Shown here in pieces: positions 54,563-63,436 of a stretch of DNA of 64,000 nucleotides. Made by a program: the position numbers and the translations under genes. This DNA is from Thalassolituus hydrocarboniclasticus. Its GTDB lineage: Bacteria > Pseudomonadota > Gammaproteobacteria > Pseudomonadales > Oceanobacteraceae. Position 1 is the first letter of the stretch, and every line of letters begins with the position of its first letter. A model generated the notes under the pieces. The model made no database searches, was not told the origin of the DNA, and worked only from the letters and a program-made list of their open reading frames with translations. The stretch is from positions 2,200,448-2,264,447 of the forward strand of contig NZ_CP054475.1 in NCBI RefSeq assembly GCF_025345565.1, in the 5' to 3' direction.

Positions 54563-56052
54563 CGGTGTACAGCCCCCCGCTGGTCAATCAGATCATCAAA
54601 TACCGGGTAAGCCGAAAAATACGGATGCACCTCCTGCGATGGGTAGCGGCCAGCAAACTGCTCCTGCCAGATTGCCTTCAATGCCTCCCGCTCTGAGTCG
54701 TGCTGTTTACGCAGGTGCCCGACTACCCGCTGACGCATACCACTGCCCACATCGCACGAGACTTTTTTGCGCCAGATAATTTCGTCGGGCAGATAGGCTT
54801 CCATCGCTGCGCGCAGGATCAGCTTATTCTGTTTTTCAGTCGCTGAGCGTCGATACAGATCGCTATGTGTAAGCCTCATCGCCCAGGCCACCAGATCACG
54901 ATCCATAAATGGGCAACGGGTTTCTATGCCATGGGCCATGCAGGTTAAATCGACACGGCGCAGTTCTGTATTGCGTAAATCAGTGAGCAGCTGCTTACGG
55001 GTTTCTTGCCAGAGCGCGTCCGCTGAAAAATAGTGATACCCACCAAACAATTCGTCAGCCCCCTCACCGGAAAGTACGACCTTAAGGCCATCCCTTCTCG
55101 CAGCCTGAGCCAGCAGATAAGTACACAACCCGTTACTGATTACCGATGGGTTAAAGCTTTCCGTGGTGTAAACGAGAGAGCGGATAAGCGCATCCAACTC
55201 ATCCGCTGTCGGCAGAGGAACAACGCGCAACGCAGGTAAGCCCAGCTTGCCAGCCAATAAGCGAACGTAATATTCATCCGCTGCGCCGCCTGATGAAAGG
55301 GTGTAATACACCACATCCCGGCGCTGCGCGTGCACCAGCGCCGCCACAATCGAACTGTCCAGCCCGCCACTGAGAAACACACCAAACGGCTCCTGCGCCA
55401 CAGGCAAGCGCTTATTCACCGCATTCGTTAACAAGTGGCGCAAGTGACTCAACTTCTCTGCTGGCGGCATTGTTATTCCAGCCTGAGCAGTCAGCGAATT
55501 CGTCACCACAGGGGTTAACTCCCCTGTGAACAGGTTAAATTGGCAAACGCCAGAGGGCACTTGCTGAAACTCATCAACCCGATCCAGCGCTTTCAGCTCA
55601 CTGCTGATAAATAGTTCACTGCCCGAGCGCCCGACAAACAAGGGCTTTTTCCCCAGCGGGTCACGCAGGCAATACACTTGTTGGTTTTTCTGGTCATAAA
55701 TAACACCGGCAAAAAAACCATCCAATTCAGTAACGGCATTAAGACCCTGTTGCAGCAACAACGCCGGAATCACATGGCAATCATTGTCCGAAGACAATTC
55801 CAGTGTGTAGCGGCTGTGCAACGGCACCGAGTTAAATATTTCGCCATTCACGGCGCTGACAAAATCGCCATAAATAAACGGCTGCCCACCCGCCGGGGAT
55901 GGATCATTAATCGCTAACCGGGCAAAGCCCATAGCCAGCTCACCGTTAAGCCATGTATCACATGCATCCGGCCCGCGATGCCTAAGGCGCTGCAGGCACT
56001 CAGGCAAACGCTCAGCAGCGGCTGGCCCAGCCAGCAGAATTACGCCACACAT
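54559..56052 (-). CDS. Glutamine-dependent asparagine synthetase-like ligase
   Basis: A 497-aa two-domain protein. Ntn glutaminase domain with Cys2 nucleophile (MCGVILLAGP), RHRGPDA, and NGEIFN; synthetase domain with ATP PP-loop VFLSGGLDSS (228-234), LSGEGADELFGGYHYF and ETRCPFMDRDL. All expected residues for ammonia production and substrate adenylation are present. AsnB makes asparagine; homologs in biosynthetic clusters make amides or lactams. Its operon position argues for a dedicated substrate. Overlaps the M20 gene by 13 nt. Confidence 0.88.
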   Translation of the reverse strand: MCGVILLAGPAAAERLPECLQRLRHRGPDACDTWLNGELAMGFARLAINDPSPAGGQPFIYGDFVSAVNGEIFNSVPLHSRYTLELSSDNDCHVIPALLLQQGLNAVTELDGFFAGVIYDQKNQQVYCLRDPLGKKPLFVGRSGSELFISSELKALDRVDEFQQVPSGVCQFNLFTGELTPVVTNSLTAQAGITMPPAEKLSHLRHLLTNAVNKRLPVAQEPFGVFLSGGLDSSIVAALVHAQRRDVVYYTLSSGGAADEYYVRLLAGKLGLPALRVVPLPTADELDALIRSLVYTTESFNPSVISNGLCTYLLAQAARRDGLKVVLSGEGADELFGGYHYFSADALWQETRKQLLTDLRNTELRRVDLTCMAHGIETRCPFMDRDLVAWAMRLTHSDLYRRSATEKQNKLILRAAMEAYLPDEIIWRKKVSCDVGSGMRQRVVGHLRKQHDSEREALKAIWQEQFAGRYPSQEVHPYFSAYPVFDDLIDQRGAVHR

Positions 56053-56954
56053 TCGTTGCCAGTGCCGGAGCAGATTCCGGTGAGAGCAATGGTGTTGATC
56101 GTCCAGTCCAGAAAAACGTCGAACACAGAAAAGTACTGCTGCAATAACGCCTGGCTCATTGACTCGTTATCACGGTGAATGCGGGCCTGATAATCATTCG
56201 GCCCAAACCCCAGATAAAGCGCCGCCGCTGGCAGATTGCTGACCATAGGGCATGGTCCGAATTTGCTCAGGGTGCGGTTTTCACAGCGTCCGGCGCCGGC
56301 ATACAGTGCGGAATTTAACGACGAGAGCAACTCATCAGCGGCCAGGCCAGATTCGGCCTCGGTCGTTGGTTCGCGATAAAAAATCAGCGGCACGCCGTCG
56401 CGCACATAGCCCGTTTCTTCGAGACAGATAAACGCATTCAGCGATCCCAGAATATCTGGCATTAATTCATGAGCGACAGGCGAACCGACTTCTTCTTCAC
56501 CCTGAATCAGCCACACCAGATCCGGCAGCGGCTCGCCCTGCTGAATACGCGCCTCAAGCACCGCTAACCGCGCCAGCAGCACCGCCTTATTATCGGCAAT
56601 GCCACGCGCCCATAAACGCTCATCACGCGCGGTCAGGGTAAAAGGCGCTGACAACCACTGCTCAGACTCAGCAATGGCTTCAACATCGTAGTGGTTATAC
56701 ATCACCAGCACAGGGCCAGAGTCTTTCACTCTTCTGGCGATCATCAGCGGCTGGTCTGTCTGTGCTGCGCCATGTACCTCTACCTCAAACCCGATGGCCG
56801 CCAATCGCTGCTGCAAGAATGCCACCACGTCAGCATTGCCTTGCGCGTGACCGCTGACCGACTCCATAGCAATCAAAGCGGCAAGGTCCTGCAGGTAAGC
56901 GCTGAAATCCAACGGACCAATGCCATGACTAATGCCAGACTCATTCACAACCAC
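56040..56954 (-). CDS. Short M20-family metallohydrolase
   Basis: A 304-aa protein. The M20 metal ligands can be read: VMYNHYDVEA (H88, D90), GIADNKA (D121), QGEEEVGS (E153/E154), CLEETGY and ARIHRDNES (H260). Usual M20 peptidases have 370-450 residues with a lid/dimerisation domain; here the gap between CLEETGY and the last His (about 80 aa) is too short for it, so the lid seems missing or shrunken. It would hydrolyse an amide, acyl or peptide bond of a small substrate. Overlaps the LOG/kinase gene by 14 nt. Confidence 0.82.
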   Translation of the reverse strand: MVVNESGISHGIGPLDFSAYLQDLAALIAMESVSGHAQGNADVVAFLQQRLAAIGFEVEVHGAAQTDQPLMIARRVKDSGPVLVMYNHYDVEAIAESEQWLSAPFTLTARDERLWARGIADNKAVLLARLAVLEARIQQGEPLPDLVWLIQGEEEVGSPVAHELMPDILGSLNAFICLEETGYVRDGVPLIFYREPTTEAESGLAADELLSSLNSALYAGAGRCENRTLSKFGPCPMVSNLPAAALYLGFGPNDYQARIHRDNESMSQALLQQYFSVFDVFLDWTINTIALTGICSGTGNECVA

Positions 56955-58176
56955 GGCGCACCTCCTGATAAAACCCGCCGAATAAATTCATAACCTGTTC
57001 TGCGCTCAGATCATTGCCATCATGATCAGTCACTGGCATAAAACCCTCGTGATCATTGGTGTAACTGCACATGGTTTTAAACGCAGGATGCTGACTGAAA
57101 TACACGGTCAGAAAAGCCCGCTTACACATACTCAGAAACATCACATCACTGAACGGCATCAGATCGCGGCCAATATCAATAAACACCAGGTTGCCGTTGG
57201 CATCAGTGCGGAAGTTCTCGGCCTTCACATTACTCAGGCAGACACCGGCCCGATGCATAGCGCGCAAAAAATTAACCATGCACGGCTGCTCACCACCGCG
57301 ATAAGGCACAGACTCAAAACGCGGATAACTCACAACCAGATACTCACCTTTATGCACATCAAAGCGCGGCACGGGTGAATAATCATGGGAGGCTGCAGCC
57401 TTAAGACGCTGAGAAATCTGGCTCAGATGCGTAAACAGCAACATGGTGAAATCGCTGCGATAAAAGACTTTGAAAATCGTCGGGCCGCAAGTAAACACCA
57501 CCCCCTCAGAGCCCTGCCCCAGCAGCTCAAACGTATAATCATGACACTGCTCTGAAAAACTCTGCTCAAGATAGTGCTCCAGCGTACGCAACGATTCAGA
57601 TGGCTTACGCCCAACACCACTGAGCTGTATGCCCGAATAGGCGCGATGCTCACGGTCGTGCAACTGCGACAGAAATTGCTGTAACTCAGCCAATGAATCG
57701 AGCACACAGATGGTATCGTCCCGGCGCTGATCCAGCGTCAGCGAATTAAGCCGCTGATGCCAGCCCTGATCACCGATGCAGGCAATCGGCTTCTGCATCT
57801 GCCAGGCCAGGGCAATCTCAGACAAGGTGCCAGAGCCACCATCCAGTGCGACCACCGCATCACAGGCCGCCATCAGCACCGCATTACGGGCGACACCCAG
57901 CCCGGTGGGCAGAGCAATATCAATAAAAGGGTTCGCCTCGGTTTTTTGATACGACGGCAACACACCAATTACATCGCCGGGGCAATAATGAGCCGACTGA
58001 TGCGCGCCCTGAGCGGCGTACATCATTACCCCGCCCATACCACCGCATATCAAACGGCAGCCGGAATCAACCACCTGCTGGCCAACCTCAAGCGCCAGCT
58101 GTTTCTGGCTTTCCGGCAGTGAATTGCTGGCAGAGCCAACGACGGCAATCAATAAACGTTGAGAAGGTTCGGTCAT
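56941..58176 (-). CDS. LOG-like nucleotide hydrolase fused to a kinase-like domain
   Basis: A 411-aa fusion. Residues 1-180: TIGR00725/LOG Rossmann domain with GGMGGVM (45-51), GLGVARNAV (R97) and DGGSGTLSE (112-120), close to PGGxGTxxE of cytokinin phosphoribohydrolases. Residues about 210-400: kinase-like domain with LGQGSEGVVF, lysine in FKVFY, RAGVCLSNVKAENF catalytic-loop region and FIDIGRD for the metal-binding loop; HRD is altered, so it could be a small-molecule kinase. First cassette gene, 32 bp after hsdS. Function unknown. Confidence 0.75.
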   Translation of the reverse strand: MTEPSQRLLIAVVGSASNSLPESQKQLALEVGQQVVDSGCRLICGGMGGVMMYAAQGAHQSAHYCPGDVIGVLPSYQKTEANPFIDIALPTGLGVARNAVLMAACDAVVALDGGSGTLSEIALAWQMQKPIACIGDQGWHQRLNSLTLDQRRDDTICVLDSLAELQQFLSQLHDREHRAYSGIQLSGVGRKPSESLRTLEHYLEQSFSEQCHDYTFELLGQGSEGVVFTCGPTIFKVFYRSDFTMLLFTHLSQISQRLKAAASHDYSPVPRFDVHKGEYLVVSYPRFESVPYRGGEQPCMVNFLRAMHRAGVCLSNVKAENFRTDANGNLVFIDIGRDLMPFSDVMFLSMCKRAFLTVYFSQHPAFKTMCSYTNDHEGFMPVTDHDGNDLSAEQVMNLFGGFYQEVRRGCE

Positions 58177-58208
58177 ACGAACATCTCGTCCCTGAGAATC
58201 ATCATGGC

Positions 58209-59675
58209 TTACAACACCTCAGCCAGCTGTTGCTCAGCGTCCGGGATAGTGACCTGGCCGGACAGGAGTTTGGGGAGAAGGGAGTCGCGTAGGTTGGTTA
58301 GCGAAACTGTTTCTTCAGCAAGTAAAAGTAATTTTTGTTGAATAGCTTTTGCCTGCTCATTAAACGCCTTCGCCACGTCATCTGATGGAATCAAAAATGG
58401 TATCGGACGAAAGTTCTTCTTGCTGATCTCAAGAAAGGTACTCCCATTTGCCCGGTCCATAATTGCGCCTAAGTTAGCGTGCAGCCAATTCAGCAAATAC
58501 AGTGGGCCAAAAACTGTGTTGGGCAACAACGCAATCACTCCCTGATTGACCGACACAGGCACATCACTTATCGCCAGATAACCAATAGGTGCACGCGAAG
58601 ACATCAGTACCGTTCCTTTGGGCAACTGCCCTGAAGAAATTTTATTTACACCGTCATCTGTGAGATGTCGTTCGGTATCCATAAGCACCCATGACGTCAG
58701 TTGCGACATGTCCTTTGGGGTGCAGAATGGGTGAACTCCACCCTCCCAGAAGTCAGGATTTTTGGTACTCGGAGTTCCACCACCGGTAGTCTCGATTACA
58801 TCACCAATGGTTTTCACCTCCCACCCCTCTGGCACCCAGCCCATTTCTTCGGTAAAAACAAAGCGGTCGGGGAAGCGTTGTTGTATCTCAGACGGCAGGC
58901 GCTGGTCTGATAAATCAGTTTCAGGCAAGGCCTGTTCTGAGCTGGCGGCGTCGGTGGCCCCTGTGGTTTCGTTGGCGGTTTTGTTGGTCTGCTGGCGCAG
59001 CGCTTCGCGTTTGGCTGCGCGGGCCTGCGCTCTTGTTTGCAAGGCGTCGGGAATTTCGTGACCGGCGGCCAGAGCGTTGTCGATCACCGGGTCAAAATCC
59101 ACAAACCAGCTTTTAAACAGCGCCCGCGCCATGGATTCGAGGGTGGTGTTAATCTGGCGGTTAAGGGCGATTTTGTTGTCGAGGGCCGCGAGGATAGAAA
59201 CAATTTTGTCCTGTATTTCCAATGGAGGTAAAGACAACTCCATTAACTTTGCAGAGCCTACATTGAAGTGCTGCTGCACAGCGCCTACAAGATGAGCGTT
59301 CACGTGGCTGCTAGCGACGGTATTAACGTAATAAGCAAGAAAACGATTATTAATTTCTGGCCCACATCGAACAATCACGAGGTCGGAACAGTTAGCATTT
59401 TCCAACCATTGCGGAATAACCGCACATGTTCCCGGCTTCCCTGTGCGAACAATGACGACATCTCCGGGAGCAAGAGCAGATTTTTTTAACCTCTCGTTAA
59501 ACTCTGGAGAAATGTATTTGATGTCATCCAGATTAACAGTAAAAGGATCGACATTTTTTGATCTGAGAAAAGGTACTCCTGACTCTATATACTCGGATGT
59601 CATAGAGCCAACATAGCCAACCGTGATTTCAGAGGCTACTTCTTCTAGTTTTACCTTCCGCCACTCACTCCCCAT
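58209..59675 (-). CDS. hsdS: Type I restriction-modification specificity subunit HsdS
   Basis: A 488-aa protein with two target-recognition domains, each followed by a coiled-coil spacer. First TRD about 1-160, central conserved region (LPPLEIQDKIVSILAALDNKIALN, ARALFKSWFVDFDPV), second TRD about 285-430 starting after RFPDRFVFTEEMGWVPEGW, ending in LTNLRDSLLPKLLSGQV. The TRDs set the bipartite recognition sequence. The start overlaps the hsdM stop by 11 nt. Confidence 0.96.
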   Translation of the reverse strand: MGSEWRKVKLEEVASEITVGYVGSMTSEYIESGVPFLRSKNVDPFTVNLDDIKYISPEFNERLKKSALAPGDVVIVRTGKPGTCAVIPQWLENANCSDLVIVRCGPEINNRFLAYYVNTVASSHVNAHLVGAVQQHFNVGSAKLMELSLPPLEIQDKIVSILAALDNKIALNRQINTTLESMARALFKSWFVDFDPVIDNALAAGHEIPDALQTRAQARAAKREALRQQTNKTANETTGATDAASSEQALPETDLSDQRLPSEIQQRFPDRFVFTEEMGWVPEGWEVKTIGDVIETTGGGTPSTKNPDFWEGGVHPFCTPKDMSQLTSWVLMDTERHLTDDGVNKISSGQLPKGTVLMSSRAPIGYLAISDVPVSVNQGVIALLPNTVFGPLYLLNWLHANLGAIMDRANGSTFLEISKKNFRPIPFLIPSDDVAKAFNEQAKAIQQKLLLLAEETVSLTNLRDSLLPKLLSGQVTIPDAEQQLAEVL

Positions 59676-61329
59676 AACCCAGCCCCTTTAGGTTCTGTTT
59701 AATTACGGTATCCAGCTCCTGCGCTTCCGCCATCTGCTGGAACAGGGTTTGGGTGAGTTGCTGCATTTTTTCTTCGAACAGTTCGCCGTCGTCTTCGATT
59801 TCGGCGGCGCCGACGTAGCGGCCCGGTGTTAGTACGTAGTCGTTGGCTTTGATGTCGTCCAATGAAGCACTGCGGCAAAAGCCGGGGATGTCGGTGTATG
59901 AGTCAGACGTCAGACGTCCGACGTCCGACGAATCAGCAACTGGCTCCCCCCTCCACAGATGATACGTCCGCGCGATTTCGGCAATATCATCGGCGGTCAG
60001 TTCTTTATGGATGCGGCTGATCATGCTGCCCATATTGCGGGCGTCGATAAACAGGGTTTCGCCTTGGCGGTTACGATGTTGTTTGCGCCCGTCGCTGAAG
60101 GTCTGTGCCTTTTTATTTTTGGTTAAGAACCACAAGCACACAGGTATCTGGGTGGTGTAAAACAGCTGGCCCGGCAGGGCGATCATGCAGTCGACGAGGT
60201 CGTTTTCGATGATCTGTTTGCGTATCTCACCTTCGCCTTTGGTGTTGGTGCTCATGGAGCCGTTGGCCAGTACAAAGCCCGCGACGCCGTTGTCGCTGAG
60301 CTTGCTGATCATGTGCAGTATCCAGCCGTAGTTGGCGTTGCCGGTAGGCGGGGTTTCGTAACCGGCCCAGCGTGGGTCGTCGGTGAGTTCATCCGGGCCA
60401 CGCCATTCTTTTAAGTTAAACGGCGGGTTGGCGATGATGAAGTCGGCTTTTAAGTCCGGGTGCTGGTCTTTAAAGAAGGTGTCGGCGGGTACGTCTCCGA
60501 GATTGGCGCTGATGCCCCGGATCGCCAGGTTCATCTTGGCCAGCTTGTAGGTGGTGCTGGTCTGTTCCTGGCCGTAGATGGAGATGTCTTTTTTGTTGCC
60601 CTGATGGTTTTCAACAAATTTGACCGACTGCACGAACATACCGCCGGAGCCACAACACGGGTCGTAGATTTTGCCGTGATAAGGTTCGATCATTTCGGCC
60701 AGCAGGTTAACCACGCACTTGGGCGTGTAGAACTCGCCACCGCCTTTGCCTTCGGTGGCGGCAAAGTTGCCGAGGAAGTATTCGTACACTCGACCGACGA
60801 TGTCGGTCTCGCTGGCGGAGCCTTCTTCACCAACGATAGTGTCGATGTTGTTGATGGCGTCGATCAGGGCTGCGAGTTTGCTGGCATCCAGCCCTAAACG
60901 TGAGAAGTAGTTATCTGGCAGTGCGCCGCGCAGGGCTTTGTTGTTTTTCTCGACGGTGTGCAGGGCGGTGTCGATTTTAACGGCGATGTCGTCCTGCTTG
61001 GCGTTTTTGGCGATAAAGTCCCAGCGGGCGTCTTCCGGCAGGTAGAAGGTGTTGGTCATAGTGTAAAACTCGACCATATCAACGTAATCGCCCTGCCCTT
61101 CATCGATCATCTGCTGTTTGCGCTGCTCGAATTTATCGCTGATAAATTTGAGGAAGATCAGCGACAGCACCACGTGCTTGTATTCGGACGATTCTACCGA
61201 GCCGCGCAGTTTGTCGGCGGTGGCCCACAGGGTTTGCTCGAAGCTTTGTTTTTTGGCGTCTTTTTTTGCTGCTGGTTTGCGGCTGGCTTTCTGTTTGACG
61301 TCGTTCTGGTCCGCTGGCGTGCGTGCCAT
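59665..61329 (-). CDS. hsdM: Type I restriction-modification DNA adenine methyltransferase HsdM
   Basis: A 554-aa HsdM. N-terminal HsdM_N helical domain (LWATADKLRGSVESSEYKHVVLSLIFLKFISDKFE), SAM motif YDPCCGSGGMFVQS and catalytic IIANPPFNLKEW. It makes N6-methyladenine within the HsdS target. A short direct repeat (AGACGTC units near 59905-59930) sits in a C-terminal loop. AAGGAA precedes the ATG. First gene of the seven-plus-one operon hsdM-hsdS-five-gene cassette-hsdR. Confidence 0.97.
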   Translation of the reverse strand: MARTPADQNDVKQKASRKPAAKKDAKKQSFEQTLWATADKLRGSVESSEYKHVVLSLIFLKFISDKFEQRKQQMIDEGQGDYVDMVEFYTMTNTFYLPEDARWDFIAKNAKQDDIAVKIDTALHTVEKNNKALRGALPDNYFSRLGLDASKLAALIDAINNIDTIVGEEGSASETDIVGRVYEYFLGNFAATEGKGGGEFYTPKCVVNLLAEMIEPYHGKIYDPCCGSGGMFVQSVKFVENHQGNKKDISIYGQEQTSTTYKLAKMNLAIRGISANLGDVPADTFFKDQHPDLKADFIIANPPFNLKEWRGPDELTDDPRWAGYETPPTGNANYGWILHMISKLSDNGVAGFVLANGSMSTNTKGEGEIRKQIIENDLVDCMIALPGQLFYTTQIPVCLWFLTKNKKAQTFSDGRKQHRNRQGETLFIDARNMGSMISRIHKELTADDIAEIARTYHLWRGEPVADSSDVGRLTSDSYTDIPGFCRSASLDDIKANDYVLTPGRYVGAAEIEDDGELFEEKMQQLTQTLFQQMAEAQELDTVIKQNLKGLGYGE

Positions 61330-61474
61330 GAGTGATTCCTTAGTGATTGCAGGGGCACTGCGAAAACAGCGGTTGCTTAAACGGCTGTTTCAGTAACACT
61401 GGCTAATGCCCATATGTTTTATATTTGGTTGCGTCAGGATGGCTGATTAATTTCCAGCGCTCAGTCTTCTGCGC

Positions 61475-62395
61475 TCAATCCTCGGCAAAGTAATCCGAGT
61501 CTATCGCTTTCACCTGATACGTTTCTTTTACGCTGACGCCCAGGTTGTGTTTGATCATGAGTTCGGCCAGTTGCTTGCCGTCAATCAGTACCACCTTTTT
61601 CTCTATCAGCGATACATAATCCAGCGCATCGCGGCTGAAACGACTGGTGGTAATAAACACGCCTTTACGCGCGCGTTTCATTTCCAGTGCGCCAACAAAA
61701 GCCTGTATATCCGGGCGGCCTACCGCAGCATCGGTGTAGCGTTTGGCCTGCAGGTAGATGGTTTCCAGCCCGAGCGGATCTTCGTTGATAATGCCGTCGA
61801 TACCGCCGTCGCCAGTATACTGGGTTGCACTGCCGGAGTCCTTACTCCAGCCGCCATAGCCCATGGCCTGCATCATCTGCACGACCAGCACTTCAAAGAA
61901 TTGCGGGGTTTGTTTTTTGACCAGTTCGATCAGGTCTTCAGCCAGAGCGCTGTTAAGGGTTTGCCAGGCGGATTTGATCTGTTCATCCGGCGTGGTGTCA
62001 TCTTCATGCGTTGTTTTGGCTTCATCCGCTGACGCATCGGTTGCATCTTTTACCGGGCGGATAAATTCCAGAAACTCCGGAAACTGCTTCAGATAGCCAT
62101 TATTGATAGTCTGACCAGACTGCAGTGCCTGCTGACCACGGTCGGTTATCTGCACAAACCCAGGCTTGGGAATGCTGAGCAAACCGGCTTTATGCAGATA
62201 CGTTCTGGCCCAGCCCAGACGGTTAGAGACCACGGTGCGATTGCCGGAACTGGCAATGGTTTCTGCCCGTTGTTCTTCCGATATCTGTAATGCATTGCAG
62301 AGCGGGGTTTTTAACTCAGCCAATGAGTGCACCCGGCCATCGGCAATCTGGGAGACTAATGGCTGCATAAAGGCTTGGTAGTTCGGGATCGGCAT
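61475..62395 (-). CDS. mrr: Mrr-like type IV restriction endonuclease
   Basis: A 306-aa protein. N-terminal winged-helix Mrr_N (about 1-95, LLSIPKPGFVQITDRGQQAL) and catalytic Mrr_cat domain: FFEVLVVQMMQAMGYGG, DGGIDGIINED and IYLQAKRY give the D...QxK nuclease site. Mrr cuts methylated or otherwise modified DNA. Upstream of hsdM on the same strand with a 145-bp gap, so probably its own promoter for hsdM lies in between. Confidence 0.93.
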   Translation of the reverse strand: MPIPNYQAFMQPLVSQIADGRVHSLAELKTPLCNALQISEEQRAETIASSGNRTVVSNRLGWARTYLHKAGLLSIPKPGFVQITDRGQQALQSGQTINNGYLKQFPEFLEFIRPVKDATDASADEAKTTHEDDTTPDEQIKSAWQTLNSALAEDLIELVKKQTPQFFEVLVVQMMQAMGYGGWSKDSGSATQYTGDGGIDGIINEDPLGLETIYLQAKRYTDAAVGRPDIQAFVGALEMKRARKGVFITTSRFSRDALDYVSLIEKKVVLIDGKQLAELMIKHNLGVSVKETYQVKAIDSDYFAED

Positions 62396-62700
62396 TCCGT
62401 GTCCTTACAGGCGTTACTGCTTTTGGGCTGTGATTATACTGAGTGTTTCGTCAATGCCTATCCCTGATTTTGGGCGAGTTAATACGGCAACACACTGCCA
62501 TCCCAGTGCAGCAGGTGGCCGTGTTGCTCAGGTTGTAAATTGAGCAATACGTCTCTGATGCGCTGCGCGGTTTGTTGCGGGGTGTAGAGTTTGCCGGGGG
62601 CGATATTCTGCTGAAACGGTGCCGACAGGCTGGTGTTGGTGGTGCCGGGGTGTACGGCGGCAACCAGGCAGTGCGGCGCTTTGCGCTGCCATTCAAGACT

Positions 62701-62967
62701 AGGGCACCTCTGAATAATTCAGTGCCCGCTTCGGCTTACTGAAAAAATTCAGATCAAGGCGCCACGTTGAAGGCATAGCGGGTTACGTCAAAACGTGGCA
62801 ACACCGAGCTGGACTTTTTCAGCAAGCCCCGAAGGGCGTGGGCTGCAAAGCGTTTTGACGGTGTTGTCGATTTTATAAAGGACTCGCCATTCACTGCAAT
62901 CGACGCCTTGTCAAAAGCACTCTGCAGCACTCACGCGAAGCTGTGCAGAATTATTCAGAGGTGCCCT
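62701..62967. mobile_element. 267-bp MITE with perfect 20-bp terminal inverted repeats
   Basis: AGGGCACCTCTGAATAATTC at the left is exactly inverted at 62948-62967. It holds no transposase; an inner imperfect inverted repeat (62729-62746 and 62815-62834) suggests a strongly folded element. Flanks CTA and TTA resemble a 3-bp YTA target duplication of IS5-type elements, but are not identical. It interrupts an SDR gene. Confidence 0.9.
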
Positions 62968-63394
62968 TAGTTTTTTATAAACATATTGAGCGCGGCTTTG
63001 CTCATGCGGTAGCTGTACCAGCCGCCCAGCTGGTTGTCGCTGATGCTGCCGACCATGGCCGATAACGATAACCAGCGCAGCTGGCTGTCACGTTTAATAA
63101 AGGGAGCCAGTGCCTGAGCGGTGTGAATATGGCTTATCACGTTGCTTTGCAGGCTGTGCTGCAGCCAGTCGGCGCTAAGTTCTTGCAGGGATTTTTCCGG
63201 GCCGCTTTGCTGGTTATGGAGTATGCCGTTGCAGACGATGACAGCATCGGGTGTGCCTTCACGGCGGATAAAGGCCTGCAGCTCGGCCACGCTGTGCGGT
63301 TCGCGGGTGTCGGTCTTGCAGTGGGCGCTGGCGGCGGAGTCTGGCCCGCGGCCACTGCTGATTACGCGCACGGCCTGGGTGGCCTGTCCTTGCT

Positions 63395-63436
63395 CCTGAC
63401 CCTGACCCTGACCCTGACCCTGACCCTGACCCTGAT
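63395..63436. repeat. Hexamer microsatellite (CCTGAC)6 plus one variant
   Basis: Six perfect CCTGAC units and one CCTGAT. In the SDR reading frame (minus strand) they encode Gln-Gly repeats. Unit-number changes keep the frame. Confidence 0.95.

Noticed and set aside
53831-58176. A lasso-peptide gene cluster
   Set aside because: The ligase/NAT-fold pair is reminiscent, but there is no precursor ORF in the tight operon (largest gap 32 bp), no RRE protein and no transporter, and the triad protein resembles NAT more than a leader peptidase.
62451-62696. 81-codon minus-strand open frame as a separate gene
   Set aside because: It is in a different frame from the conserved SDR C-terminal translation on the same strand and has low-complexity Pro/Ala/Arg content.
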